Source: Alphaproteobacteria bacterium (GTDB taxonomy: Bacteria; Pseudomonadota; Alphaproteobacteria; ATCC43930; CGMCC-115725). From it: 5,100 nt of DNA. The position numbers were made by a program, and so were the translations under genes. Position 1 is the stretch's first letter. Every line of letters starts with the position of its first letter. The DNA lies in the NCBI GenBank assembly GCA_030039975.1, contig JASHUO010000141.1, positions 1-5,100 of the forward strand, written 5' to 3'. This document shows, piece by piece, positions 1 to 5,100 of this stretch. The notes below the pieces were generated by a model, which was not told the DNA's origin, ran no database searches, and saw only the letters and a program-made list of their open reading frames with translations.

Positions 1-392
1 CCAAATTGCAGCTTCGCGCGCCCCAGGACGGCACCATCGCCGTGCTCGTCGCCGAGCCCGGCGAGGCCATCATTCCGGGTCAAACCGTGATGACCCTGCG
101 GCCGATGGCCGAACGCTGGGCGAGCTTCAACCTGCGCGAGGATCAACTCGGAGCGCTCCGGATTGGCGCGCCGGTCGAGCTTCTGCTCCCCGGCGGCAAA
201 GACCGCGTTGCCGCCCGGATCACCGAAATCCTGCCGCGCGGCGAGTTCGCGACCTGGCGCGCTGCGCGCGCCGTCGGCGATTACGATCTCAACACCTTCC
301 TCATCCGCGCCGACCCCGCCGCCCCATCGCCGGCCTTGCAGCAGGGAATGACGGTGTGGTTGGAACCCGCGGCGGGTTCTGGAAAGCCCTGA
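1..392 (+). CDS. HlyD-family membrane fusion protein (periplasmic adaptor), 3' end only
   Basis: C-terminal 129 residues of a periplasmic adaptor that would link an inner-membrane exporter to an outer-membrane channel; the frame is already open at base 3, so the gene begins upstream of the window. The TTG at 6-8 is an internal codon, not a credible start. What is seen: the first ~30 residues (LRAPQDGTIAVLVAEPGEAI, then PGQTVMTL) match the returning half of a lipoyl/biotinyl-like hairpin domain. A beta-barrel-like stretch follows (WASFNLREDQLGALRIGAPV), and the end reads LQQGMTVWLEP, a usual closing strand of HlyD/YbhG-type adaptors. The segment ATWRAARAVGDYDLNTF resembles adaptors that serve ABC-type exporters of the YbhG/YhiI group; this is from memory and does not fix the substrate. 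The stop is TGA at 390-392. The pump and the rest of the operon lie to the left. No U-tract terminator follows; the next structured element is the repeat at 431-519. Confidence 0.85.
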   Translation, partial: KLQLRAPQDGTIAVLVAEPGEAIIPGQTVMTLRPMAERWASFNLREDQLGALRIGAPVELLLPGGKDRVAARITEILPRGEFATWRAARAVGDYDLNTFLIRADPAAPSPALQQGMTVWLEPAAGSGKP

Positions 393-430
393 ATACATCT
401 CGAGAAACACCGCGATCCCAACAGCTTTTC

Positions 431-519
431 CGCCGTCCCCGCGAAAGCGGGGACCCAGAGCCATAGGCTCCGCTCGCCGGAGCTGAAGCTCCTGGATGCC
501 CGCTTTCGCGGGCAAGGCG
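431..519. repeat. Triple-hairpin palindromic intergenic repeat (REP/BIME-like)
   Basis: Two inverted arms (431-458 and 492-519) match at 24 of 28 positions when one is reverse-complemented. Each arm is itself a hairpin. The left is an 8-bp perfect stem, GTCCCCGC/GCGGGGAC, with a GAAA loop (435-454). The right is a 7-bp perfect stem, TGCCCGC/GCGGGCA, with a TTTC loop (497-514). Between them lies a third hairpin, GCTCCG/CGGAGC, with a 5-nt loop (467-483). Two of the four arm differences are one C-G pair swapped to G-C, so the stem is preserved. On the minus strand the left arm translates as VPAFAGT, a peptide I know as a signature of dispersed palindromic repeats in alphaproteobacterial genomes. 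Lying between two same-strand genes, it could stabilise or attenuate the upstream transcript, but it has no U-tract and is not a classical terminator. Confidence 0.85.
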
Positions 520-626
520 AAACTTGAGACATACCGGCGGATACGGCTCAGGGCACCCGCCGCCGAGCGGGAATAGCTTTCCCTCCCCGCCCGTTCGGCT
601 TTACACTTTGCGCAAATCGCCGGCGC

Positions 627-632
627 GGGAGA
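627..632 (+). promoter_or_regulatory. Ribosome binding site of the Rieske oxygenase gene
   Basis: GGGAGA sits 6 nt before the ATG at 639 and supports that start. The encoded protein begins MFLRNAWYIAAW, which matches the usual N-terminus of VanA-type oxygenases, so no longer form is needed. Confidence 0.7.
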
Positions 633-638
633 CCTGCC

Positions 639-1679
639 ATGTTTCTTCGCAACGCCTGGTATATTGCCGCTTGGGCCGATGAGCTCGGGGAGAAGCCGCT
701 CGGCCGCCGCGTCTGCAACGAGCCCATCGTGCTCTTCCGCGACAGCAACGGCGCCGCCGCCGCGCTGACGGACCGCTGCTGCCACCGCTCGGCGCCGCTG
801 TCGCAGGGCACTCTGGTCGCGACCGGGCTCCAATGCGGCTATCACGGGCTGATCTTCGATGGCAGCGGCAAATGCGTCGCGATTCCCGGGCAGAGCCGCA
901 TTCCCGACGACGCGCGCGTGCGCAGCTATCCCGTCGTCGAGAAGGATCAGCTGGTGTGGCTCTGGATGGGCGAGGCAGGGCGCGCCGATCCGGGCAAGAT
1001 CCTCGACTTCCCCTACCACAACGACCGCGCCCATTGGCCCAACAAGCACGCCTGCTACCCGATCAAGGGCAATTACATGCTGATGGTCGACAATCTCATG
1101 GACCTGACGCATTTGGGCTATCTCCACGCCAAGACGGTGGGCGGCAATCCCGCGGCGCATGTCGGCGCCGAGATGAAAACCACGCGCACATCCACCGGCA
1201 TCAAATTCACCCGCTGGCTGCGCAACTCGGTGCCGCCGCCGACTTATGTGAAAGCGGCGGGCTTCACCGGCCGGGTCGATCGCTGGCAGGAATTCGAATG
1301 GGTCGCGCCCAGCTCGGTGCTGCAATGGACCGGCGCCGCCGATGTCGGCACCGGCGCTTACGAGGGCAAGCGCGAGGGCGGCTTCCAGTTCCGCCTGTTC
1401 CACGGCTTGACGCCCGAGACCGAGACCTCGTGCTTCTATTTCTGGTCTTGCGCCAATGGCTATCGCCAGAACGAACCGGCGGCGACCGAGCAGCTCTATA
1501 GCGAGATCGCGCCGACTTTCGTCGAGGACAAGGAGATGGTCGAGGCGCAGCAGGCGCGCATGACCGAGCTCGGCGAGGCGGGCCTCGTCGACATCGCCGC
1601 AGACGCCAACCGCATGACCATGCGCCGCTTCATGGAGCGCATGATCGCTGAGGAAGTGGGCGCGCGCGCCGCCGAGTAA
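639..1679 (+). CDS. Rieske [2Fe-2S] non-heme iron oxygenase, VanA / dicamba-monooxygenase type
   Basis: Oxygenase (alpha) component of a Rieske-type aromatic oxygenase or O-demethylase, 346 aa, a normal full length for the family; expected to be cytoplasmic with no signal peptide. The N-terminal Rieske domain (about residues 5-110) carries both ligand pairs: C47-x-H49 in DRCCHRSAPLS and C66-x-x-H69 in CGYHGL. The catalytic domain has the mononuclear iron motif NLMDLTHLGYLH, with H158 and H163 as iron ligands and D155 as the probable bridge between the two centres. D297 in FVEDKEMVEAQQ is the likely third iron ligand by analogy with dicamba monooxygenase. Family members take electrons from a separate reductase (VanB-like ferredoxin-flavin protein); none is in the window. 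The start is set by the GGGAGA site. The substrate cannot be read from sequence: methoxylated aromatics such as vanillate are typical, but the family is broad. A P450-like remnant lies just downstream. Confidence 0.9.
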   Translation: MFLRNAWYIAAWADELGEKPLGRRVCNEPIVLFRDSNGAAAALTDRCCHRSAPLSQGTLVATGLQCGYHGLIFDGSGKCVAIPGQSRIPDDARVRSYPVVEKDQLVWLWMGEAGRADPGKILDFPYHNDRAHWPNKHACYPIKGNYMLMVDNLMDLTHLGYLHAKTVGGNPAAHVGAEMKTTRTSTGIKFTRWLRNSVPPPTYVKAAGFTGRVDRWQEFEWVAPSSVLQWTGAADVGTGAYEGKREGGFQFRLFHGLTPETETSCFYFWSCANGYRQNEPAATEQLYSEIAPTFVEDKEMVEAQQARMTELGEAGLVDIAADANRMTMRRFMERMIAEEVGARAAE

Positions 1680-1720
1680 CGGCGCTCTTCGACACCCTCC
1701 GGCGAAGGGGACCGGCGATC

Positions 1721-1864
1721 GGCACCGCACCCTCCGTTGACATCGACGTCGACGCGTTCTGGCGGGATCCTTGTCCCGTGCTGGCCGGGCTGCGCGCCGA
1801 GGCGCCGGTGCGCGAAACATCGAACGAGATGGGCTGGCCAGTATCGCCGGGTTGTCGCATATGA
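1721..1864 (+). pseudogene. Remnant of a cytochrome P450 N-terminus (no start codon, truncated)
   Basis: In the frame that ends with TGA at 1862-1864, positions 1736-1813 read VDIDVDAFWRDPCPVLAGLR followed by AEAPVR. This resembles the N-terminal segment of bacterial P450s of the CYP199/CYP107-like kind, where DP(F)...DPYPxxxxLRxxxPV precedes helix A. The frame has no ATG, GTG or TTG between the Rieske stop and this segment. After APVR the similarity fades (ETSNEMGWPVSPG) and the frame ends. None of the later P450 landmarks (I-helix AGxxT, ExxR, the heme-binding Cys loop) appears in the ~200 bp before the next gene. The neighbouring frame at 1830-1880 (WAGQYRRVVAYEF) loosely recalls the W...RY..V.A strand that usually follows, so a frameshift before the truncation is possible but weak. 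Identification rests on about 26 residues recognised by eye; a chance resemblance cannot be excluded. Confidence 0.5.
1830..1841. repeat. Left copy of an exact 12-bp direct repeat (TGGGCTGGCCAG)
   Basis: TGGGCTGGCCAG occurs here, inside the decayed P450-like frame, and again exactly at 2032-2043 just upstream of the GH15 ribosome binding site. The 190 bp between the copies hold the CACAGAGGC inverted repeat. The copies could be a target duplication, a recombination scar, or coincidence. Confidence 0.6.
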
Positions 1865-1901
1865 ATTCACCGGAGCGACCTGACGGGATTTTTAAAGACG
1901 G

Positions 1902-1995
1902 ACCACAGAGGCAATGAGACGGTGAGAAGTTCAAGGACATTGGCGCGCGACGCGCGTCGAAGCTCCTTTCCTCATTGCCTCTCTGCCTCTGTGGT
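1902..1995. repeat. CACAGAGGC-type imperfect inverted repeat
   Basis: The left arm at 1902-1918 (ACCACAGAGGCAATGAG) is mirrored by the right arm at 1971-1995. The right arm is the same sequence inverted, with an extra 8-nt purine/pyrimidine-skewed unit, giving CTC-TGCCTCT-GTGGT-like tandem steps. Two 11-bp registers pair perfectly: 1902-1912 with 1985-1995, and 1908-1918 with 1971-1981. The 52-nt centre contains a separate 12-bp palindrome. I recall closely similar (CTCTGTG)n intergenic elements from many environmental genomes, but I know of no assigned function. It lies in the otherwise gene-free region before the GH15 gene and could fold in its leader RNA if transcription starts upstream. 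Confidence 0.75.
1948..1959. repeat. 12-bp perfect palindrome CGACGCGCGTCG
   Basis: CGACGCGCGTCG equals its own reverse complement and sits in the centre of the larger inverted repeat (1902-1995). It could be an operator-like site for a dimeric protein or simply a CG-rich stem; nothing else in the sequence separates these. Confidence 0.45.
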
Positions 1996-2031
1996 GAACC
2001 TTGTCCTGCCGCGGACGCAGTGACATGCGAT

Positions 2032-2043
2032 TGGGCTGGCCAG
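2032..2043. repeat. Right copy of the exact 12-bp direct repeat (TGGGCTGGCCAG)
   Basis: Identical to 1830-1841. It ends 3 nt before the GGGGAG ribosome binding site of the GH15 gene. The inter-copy segment starts TATCGC and ends GCGAT, so a 5-bp inverted match lies almost flush with the repeats. Confidence 0.6.
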
Positions 2044-2046
2044 CGT

Positions 2047-2059
2047 GGGGAGCGCGAGG
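2047..2059 (+). promoter_or_regulatory. Ribosome binding site that selects the ATG of the GH15 gene
   Basis: GGGGAG at 2047-2052 lies 7 nt before the ATG at 2060. It overlaps the alternative in-frame GTG at 2045, which has no good Shine-Dalgarno of its own. The protein from the ATG starts MPQRLEDYALIGD, as is typical for the family, so 2060 is preferred. Confidence 0.75.
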
Positions 2060-3892
2060 ATGCCGCAAAGACTGGAAGACTATGCCCTGATCGGCGATTG
2101 CGAGACCGCCGCGCTGGTGGCGCGGGACGGCTCGATCGACTGGCTGTGCTGGCCCCGCTTCGACAGCGGCGCCTGTTTCGCCGCGCTCCTCGGCGAGCCC
2201 GAGCATGGACGCTGGCTGATCGCCCCGGCGGATGCCAACGCGCGCGCGACGCGGCAGTACCGCGACGACACTCTGATCCTGGAGACCACGTTCACGACCG
2301 CCGAGGGCGAGGTCACCCTTATCGATTTCATGCCGTTGCGCGACGACACTTCCAACATCGTCCGGCTGGTCGTCGGCAAGCGCGGCCGCGTCGCAATGCA
2401 TGTCGAGCTGGTTCTTCGCTTCGATTATGGCGCGCTGGTGCCCTGGGTGACGCGCCTGGCGGATGATTCCATGCGCGCGGTCGTCGGGCCCGACATGGTC
2501 GTTCTGCGCACGCCGGTCGCCCTGCGCGGCAAGGATCTCAAGACCGTCGGCGAGTTCGTCGTGTCGCATGGGCAGACCGTGCCCTTCGTCTTGACCTATT
2601 CGCCCTCGCATCTGCCGCCGCCGCCGGCCCTGGATGCCATGACCGCGCTGACGCAGACCGAGAAATTCTGGCACCAATGGTCGGGCCGCTGCGTCGATCT
2701 CGGCGAATGGACGCCGGCCGTGCGCCGTTCCCTCATCACCTTGAAGGCGCTGACCTTCCGGCCGACCGGCGGCATAGTCGCCGCGCCGACGACATCGCTG
2801 CCCGAGCAGCTCGGCGGACCGCGCAACTGGGACTACCGCTATTGCTGGCTGCGCGACACCACGCTGACCCTGCTGGCGCTGATGAATTGCGGCTATTACG
2901 AGGAAGCGCGGGACTGGACCGAGTGGCTGCTGCGCGCCGCCGCCGGCAGCCCGTCGCAGCTGCAGATCATGTATGGCATCGCCGGCGAGCGGCGCCTGAC
3001 CGAATGGGAAGTGCCGTGGCTGCCCGGCTATGAGGGGGCAAAGCCGGTGCGCATCGGCAATGCCGCCGCGCAGCAGCTTCAGCTCGACATTTTCGGCGAG
3101 GTGATGGACGCGCTCTATCACGCGCGCCGCAGCGGCCTCGCCGGCAGCGCCGCGGGCTGGGACCTGCAGCGCGCCCTCATCGATCACTTGGAGGTGATCT
3201 GGCACCAGCCCGATGAGGGCATTTGGGAGGTGCGCGGCGGCCCGCAGCATTTCACCTACTCGAAGGCGATGGCATGGGTCGCGTTCGATCGGGCGATCAA
3301 GAACTGTGAAGAGTTCGGCCTCGAGGGACCGGTCGACCGTTGGCGCGCCATTCGTTCGACGATTCACGACGAGGTCTGTCGCGAGGCGTTCAACCCCGAG
3401 ATCAAGGCCTTTGCGCAGGCCTATGGCTCGACCCAACTCGATGCGAGCGTGCTGCTGCTGCCGCTGGTCGGCTTCCTGCCGCCGACCGATCCGCGCGTCC
3501 GCAGCACGGTCGAGGCGATCGAACATCATCTCACCACGGACGGCTTCGTGCGCCGCTACGATACGCGCGGCGCCGTGGACGGCCTGCCCGGGAGCGAGGG
3601 CGCTTTCCTCGCCTGCAGCTTCTGGCTGGTGGACAATCTCGTCCTGCTCGGCCGCCGGCGGGCGGCGCGCCGGCTGTTCAAGCAGCTCCTGGGGCTGGTG
3701 AACGATGTCGGGCTGCTGTCGGAGGAATACGATTCCCGGGCGAAGCGCCTCGTCGGCAACTTCCCGCAAGCCTTCTCTCATATCACCCTGATCAACACCG
3801 CCGTCAACCTTGCCCATGCGGCAAAGCCGCTCCGGCAGCGCTCAGGGCACAAGCCGCTCGAGGACGATCCGCACAACCACAATCATTCCTGA
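2060..3892 (+). CDS. GH15 glycoside hydrolase (glucoamylase/trehalase-like), full length
   Basis: Bacterial GH15 enzyme, 610 aa, a normal length; members hydrolyse alpha-glucosidic bonds (glucoamylase, trehalase or related activity) with inversion. There is no signal peptide, so it is probably cytoplasmic. The N-terminal trehalase-like domain (about 1-200) opens with the family hallmark LEDYALIGDCETAALVARDG and SIDWLCWPRFDS. The (alpha/alpha)6 catalytic barrel (about 215-590) shows GGPRNWDYRYCWLRD (252-266), GYEGAKPVRIGNAA, GIWEVRGGPQHFTYSK (387-402) and LLSEEYD...GNFPQAFSH (552-574). By analogy with characterised glucoamylases, E390 is the likely general acid and E555 (or E556) the general base. 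The C-terminus ends in a short acidic, His-rich tail (EDDPHNHNHS). Whether it cleaves trehalose, maltodextrins or something else cannot be read from sequence, and no trehalose or glycogen gene is adjacent. It converges on the amidase gene with a 2-bp gap. Confidence 0.93.
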   Translation: MPQRLEDYALIGDCETAALVARDGSIDWLCWPRFDSGACFAALLGEPEHGRWLIAPADANARATRQYRDDTLILETTFTTAEGEVTLIDFMPLRDDTSNIVRLVVGKRGRVAMHVELVLRFDYGALVPWVTRLADDSMRAVVGPDMVVLRTPVALRGKDLKTVGEFVVSHGQTVPFVLTYSPSHLPPPPALDAMTALTQTEKFWHQWSGRCVDLGEWTPAVRRSLITLKALTFRPTGGIVAAPTTSLPEQLGGPRNWDYRYCWLRDTTLTLLALMNCGYYEEARDWTEWLLRAAAGSPSQLQIMYGIAGERRLTEWEVPWLPGYEGAKPVRIGNAAAQQLQLDIFGEVMDALYHARRSGLAGSAAGWDLQRALIDHLEVIWHQPDEGIWEVRGGPQHFTYSKAMAWVAFDRAIKNCEEFGLEGPVDRWRAIRSTIHDEVCREAFNPEIKAFAQAYGSTQLDASVLLLPLVGFLPPTDPRVRSTVEAIEHHLTTDGFVRRYDTRGAVDGLPGSEGAFLACSFWLVDNLVLLGRRRAARRLFKQLLGLVNDVGLLSEEYDSRAKRLVGNFPQAFSHITLINTAVNLAHAAKPLRQRSGHKPLEDDPHNHNHS

Positions 3893-3897
3893 CGTCA
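3890..3897. other. Palindrome TGACGTCA formed by two convergent stop codons
   Basis: The TGA of the GH15 gene (3890-3892) and the TGA of the minus-strand amidase gene (3895-3897) are separated by CG and together form the perfect palindrome TGACGTCA. No intergenic space remains for a terminator, so each transcript must run into the other gene. Confidence 0.9.
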
Positions 3898-5001
3898 ATC
3901 GCCGAAGATGACCTCCGGCAGCAGCGCGGACACGACATAGTTCGGCACATCGACGACATTCGAGATGCGCAGATCCACGGCGACGCTGCAGATGACATAG
4001 GCCTGCGACCGGCTGAAGCCGCGCTCCTGCAGCAATTCGATCATGTTGAGCACCGCGTTGCGGCAGGCCAGCGTCAGGTTCTCGGCCTCGATCTCGCCCG
4101 CGGCATTGATCGGCATGCCCATGACGCCGAGGAAGCGCTCGGGCGCCGCGACTTTGGGATCGGCGAAATAGCTCTGCCGCGTGAACACCGGCGCCATGAA
4201 TTTGCGCGCCGCCGCGCCGCCTTTCTGCACGCGGAAGCGCACCGCGACCGTGGCACCCATCTCGACCGCGGTGACGCAGACCTCGCCATCGCCTTGCGCG
4301 AAATGCGCATCGCCGGTGGAGAAGAGCGCGCCCTCCTGGAAGACGGGAAGGTAGAGCTTCGCGCCTTTGGTCAGCTGCTTCACGTCGAAATTGCCGCCAT
4401 TCTCGCGCGGCGGCAGCGTCCTGAGACCGGTGAGCGCGCAGGGGCCCGCCGGCACCGCGCCCGCCGGGTCGGGCGGCAGCGCCATGCCGCCTTTGTCGAT
4501 GACGCGCTGCTCGCGGGCCGTCCATTCCTTGAGCTTCTGCGCCGAAGGGGCGGTGGCGGTGACGCCCATGAAAGGCGCGCCCGGAATCCGGACACCCGGG
4601 ATCTGCTCCGACGTCGCCCAGCCCTCCCGGATTTTCCAGTGCACCAGGAACGGTTCCGTCATGACATCGCGCAGGAAGCCCAATCCCGGCATGATCGCGC
4701 TGAACGCCGTCGGCTGTGGTGCGATGTCGAGGAACTCGATCTCGAGCAGATCGCCCGGCTTGGCACCTTTGACGAAGACCGGGCCGGTCAGCGGATGGAC
4801 GGCACCGACATTGAGCGCGGCGAAATCGGCGACGGTCGCGCCCGGCTTGATCTGCCCGTCGAGCGCATCGCGCGTTTCGAGCACGACCTCTTCGCCTTCG
4901 CCGATTTCGAGCGCCGGCGGGATCTCCGGATGATAGCGGTTATGGCCGGAGCGCGGCTCCTCGGCGAGCGGCTTCGTTCGATCGATGCGGATCGCGTGCA
5001 T
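3895..5001 (-). CDS. Acetamidase/formamidase family protein
   Basis: Enzyme of the FmdA/AmdA family, which hydrolyses short aliphatic amides (formamide, acetamide) to ammonia and the carboxylate; expected to be cytoplasmic and a nitrogen-scavenging function. 368 aa from the chosen ATG at 5001, between the shorter AmdA forms and the ~400-aa formamidases I recall. Seen in order: RSGHNRYHPEIPPALEI (18-33), VHPLTGPVFVKGAKPGDLLE (68-87), RENGGNFDVKQLTKG (199-213), GALFSTGDAHFAQGDGE (224-240) and near the C-terminus DLRISNVVDVPNYVV (343-357). The ENGGNxD and GDxHxxQGDGE blocks (E200, N204, D206, D231, H233, Q236, D238, E240) are the conserved core of the family. The frame stays open to 5094, but that 31-residue extension is Arg-rich and unlike the family, while the ATG at 5001 has an excellent ribosome binding site. 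True substrate unknown. No amide transporter or regulator is in view. Confidence 0.92.
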   Translation of the reverse strand: MHAIRIDRTKPLAEEPRSGHNRYHPEIPPALEIGEGEEVVLETRDALDGQIKPGATVADFAALNVGAVHPLTGPVFVKGAKPGDLLEIEFLDIAPQPTAFSAIMPGLGFLRDVMTEPFLVHWKIREGWATSEQIPGVRIPGAPFMGVTATAPSAQKLKEWTAREQRVIDKGGMALPPDPAGAVPAGPCALTGLRTLPPRENGGNFDVKQLTKGAKLYLPVFQEGALFSTGDAHFAQGDGEVCVTAVEMGATVAVRFRVQKGGAAARKFMAPVFTRQSYFADPKVAAPERFLGVMGMPINAAGEIEAENLTLACRNAVLNMIELLQERGFSRSQAYVICSVAVDLRISNVVDVPNYVVSALLPEVIFGD

Positions 5002-5006
5002 TGCGG

Positions 5007-5013
5007 ACCTCCT
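5007..5013 (-). promoter_or_regulatory. Strong Shine-Dalgarno of the amidase gene
   Basis: On the minus strand AGGAGGT lies 5-6 nt before the ATG at 5001, inside CAGGAGGAGGT. It is a 7-nt perfect complement to the 16S rRNA 3' end, decides the start, and suggests efficient translation. In the remaining ~85 bp upstream to the window end I see no convincing -35/-10 pair. Confidence 0.8.
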
Positions 5014-5100
5014 CCTGTGCCTGGTCTCGCCGTTGGGCGGCCGTGATTTTTGGGTGCGTCGGTCGAGTGTGAACCAACCCCGCACCTGGCGCAATCGCGG

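Noticed and set aside
431..519. Triple hairpin read as a Rho-independent terminator
   Set aside because: Stems are strong, but no T-run follows on either strand.
281..532. An 83-codon minus-strand open frame containing VPAFAGT
   Set aside because: It is the translation of the palindromic repeat and of the antisense of the HlyD-family gene; such peptides are a known artefact of these repeats.
598..609. CTTTACACTTT, identical to the -35 region of the E. coli lac promoter
   Set aside because: No -10-like hexamer follows at 16-18 bp (that position is GC-rich and next to the ribosome binding site), so the match is probably coincidental.
1902..1995. CRISPR-like or IS-end interpretation of the CACAGAGGC arms
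   Set aside because: There are only two arms, in inverted orientation, with no regular spacers, no transposase frame between them and no target duplication directly next to the arms.
1931..3817. A 628-codon open frame antisense to the GH15 gene
   Set aside because: It runs in the register where its codons lie exactly opposite those of GH15, so its stops would require TTA, CTA or TCA codons in GH15, which are rare at this GC content. Its product is Arg/Gln/Ala-rich, low in complexity and resembles no family; GH15 has full motif support.
3340..5046. A 568-codon plus-strand open frame spanning the GH15 end and the whole amidase gene
   Set aside because: It lies in the codon-aligned antisense register of the amidase gene, crosses two well-supported genes and gives an Arg-rich composition with no recognisable motif.
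5002..5094. N-terminal extension of the amidase to 5094
   Set aside because: The extra 31 residues are Arg-rich and unlike the family, whereas the ATG at 5001 has an AGGAGGT site at ideal spacing and starts the conserved sequence.

Overview
This is a high-GC stretch with GC-rich third codon positions, almost certainly from an alphaproteobacterium. The clearest lineage hint is a GAAA/TTTC-looped palindromic repeat in the first intergenic region. It is of a kind I recall as abundant in Rhizobiales, Rhodospirillales and related genomes, where its translation gives peptides ending in VPAFAGT. I cannot name a genus from the sequence.

Layout. (1) Positions 1-392 hold the 3' end of a HlyD-family membrane fusion protein, the periplasmic adaptor of an efflux or secretion pump; its 5' part and partner genes lie outside the window. 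(2) Positions 393-638 are intergenic and hold a three-hairpin repeat, then the ribosome binding site of the next gene. (3) Positions 639-1679 encode a complete Rieske non-heme iron oxygenase of the VanA / dicamba-monooxygenase type, with no reductase or ferredoxin gene in view. (4) Positions 1680-2059 contain no intact gene. They hold a start-less fragment resembling the N-terminus of a cytochrome P450, a CACAGAGGC-type inverted repeat, a 12-bp palindrome, and a pair of exact 12-bp direct repeats about 200 bp apart. This looks like a small decayed or rearranged island. (5) Positions 2060-3892 encode a complete cytoplasmic GH15 glycoside hydrolase (glucoamylase/trehalase-like). (6) Positions 3895-5001, on the minus strand, encode a complete acetamidase/formamidase-family enzyme with a near-perfect Shine-Dalgarno. 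It converges on the GH15 gene with only 2 bp between the two stop codons.

The genes do not form an obvious pathway. An efflux adaptor, an aromatic/O-demethylating oxygenase, a P450 remnant, a GH15 hydrolase and an amidase look like the mixed catabolic and accessory content of a soil or plant-associated bacterium. I found no convincing new multi-gene system. The most interesting material is non-coding: the covarying triple hairpin at 431-519 and the repeat-rich segment at 1736-2043. The very long open frames antisense to the GH15 and amidase genes are explained by codon register and composition, and I rejected them.
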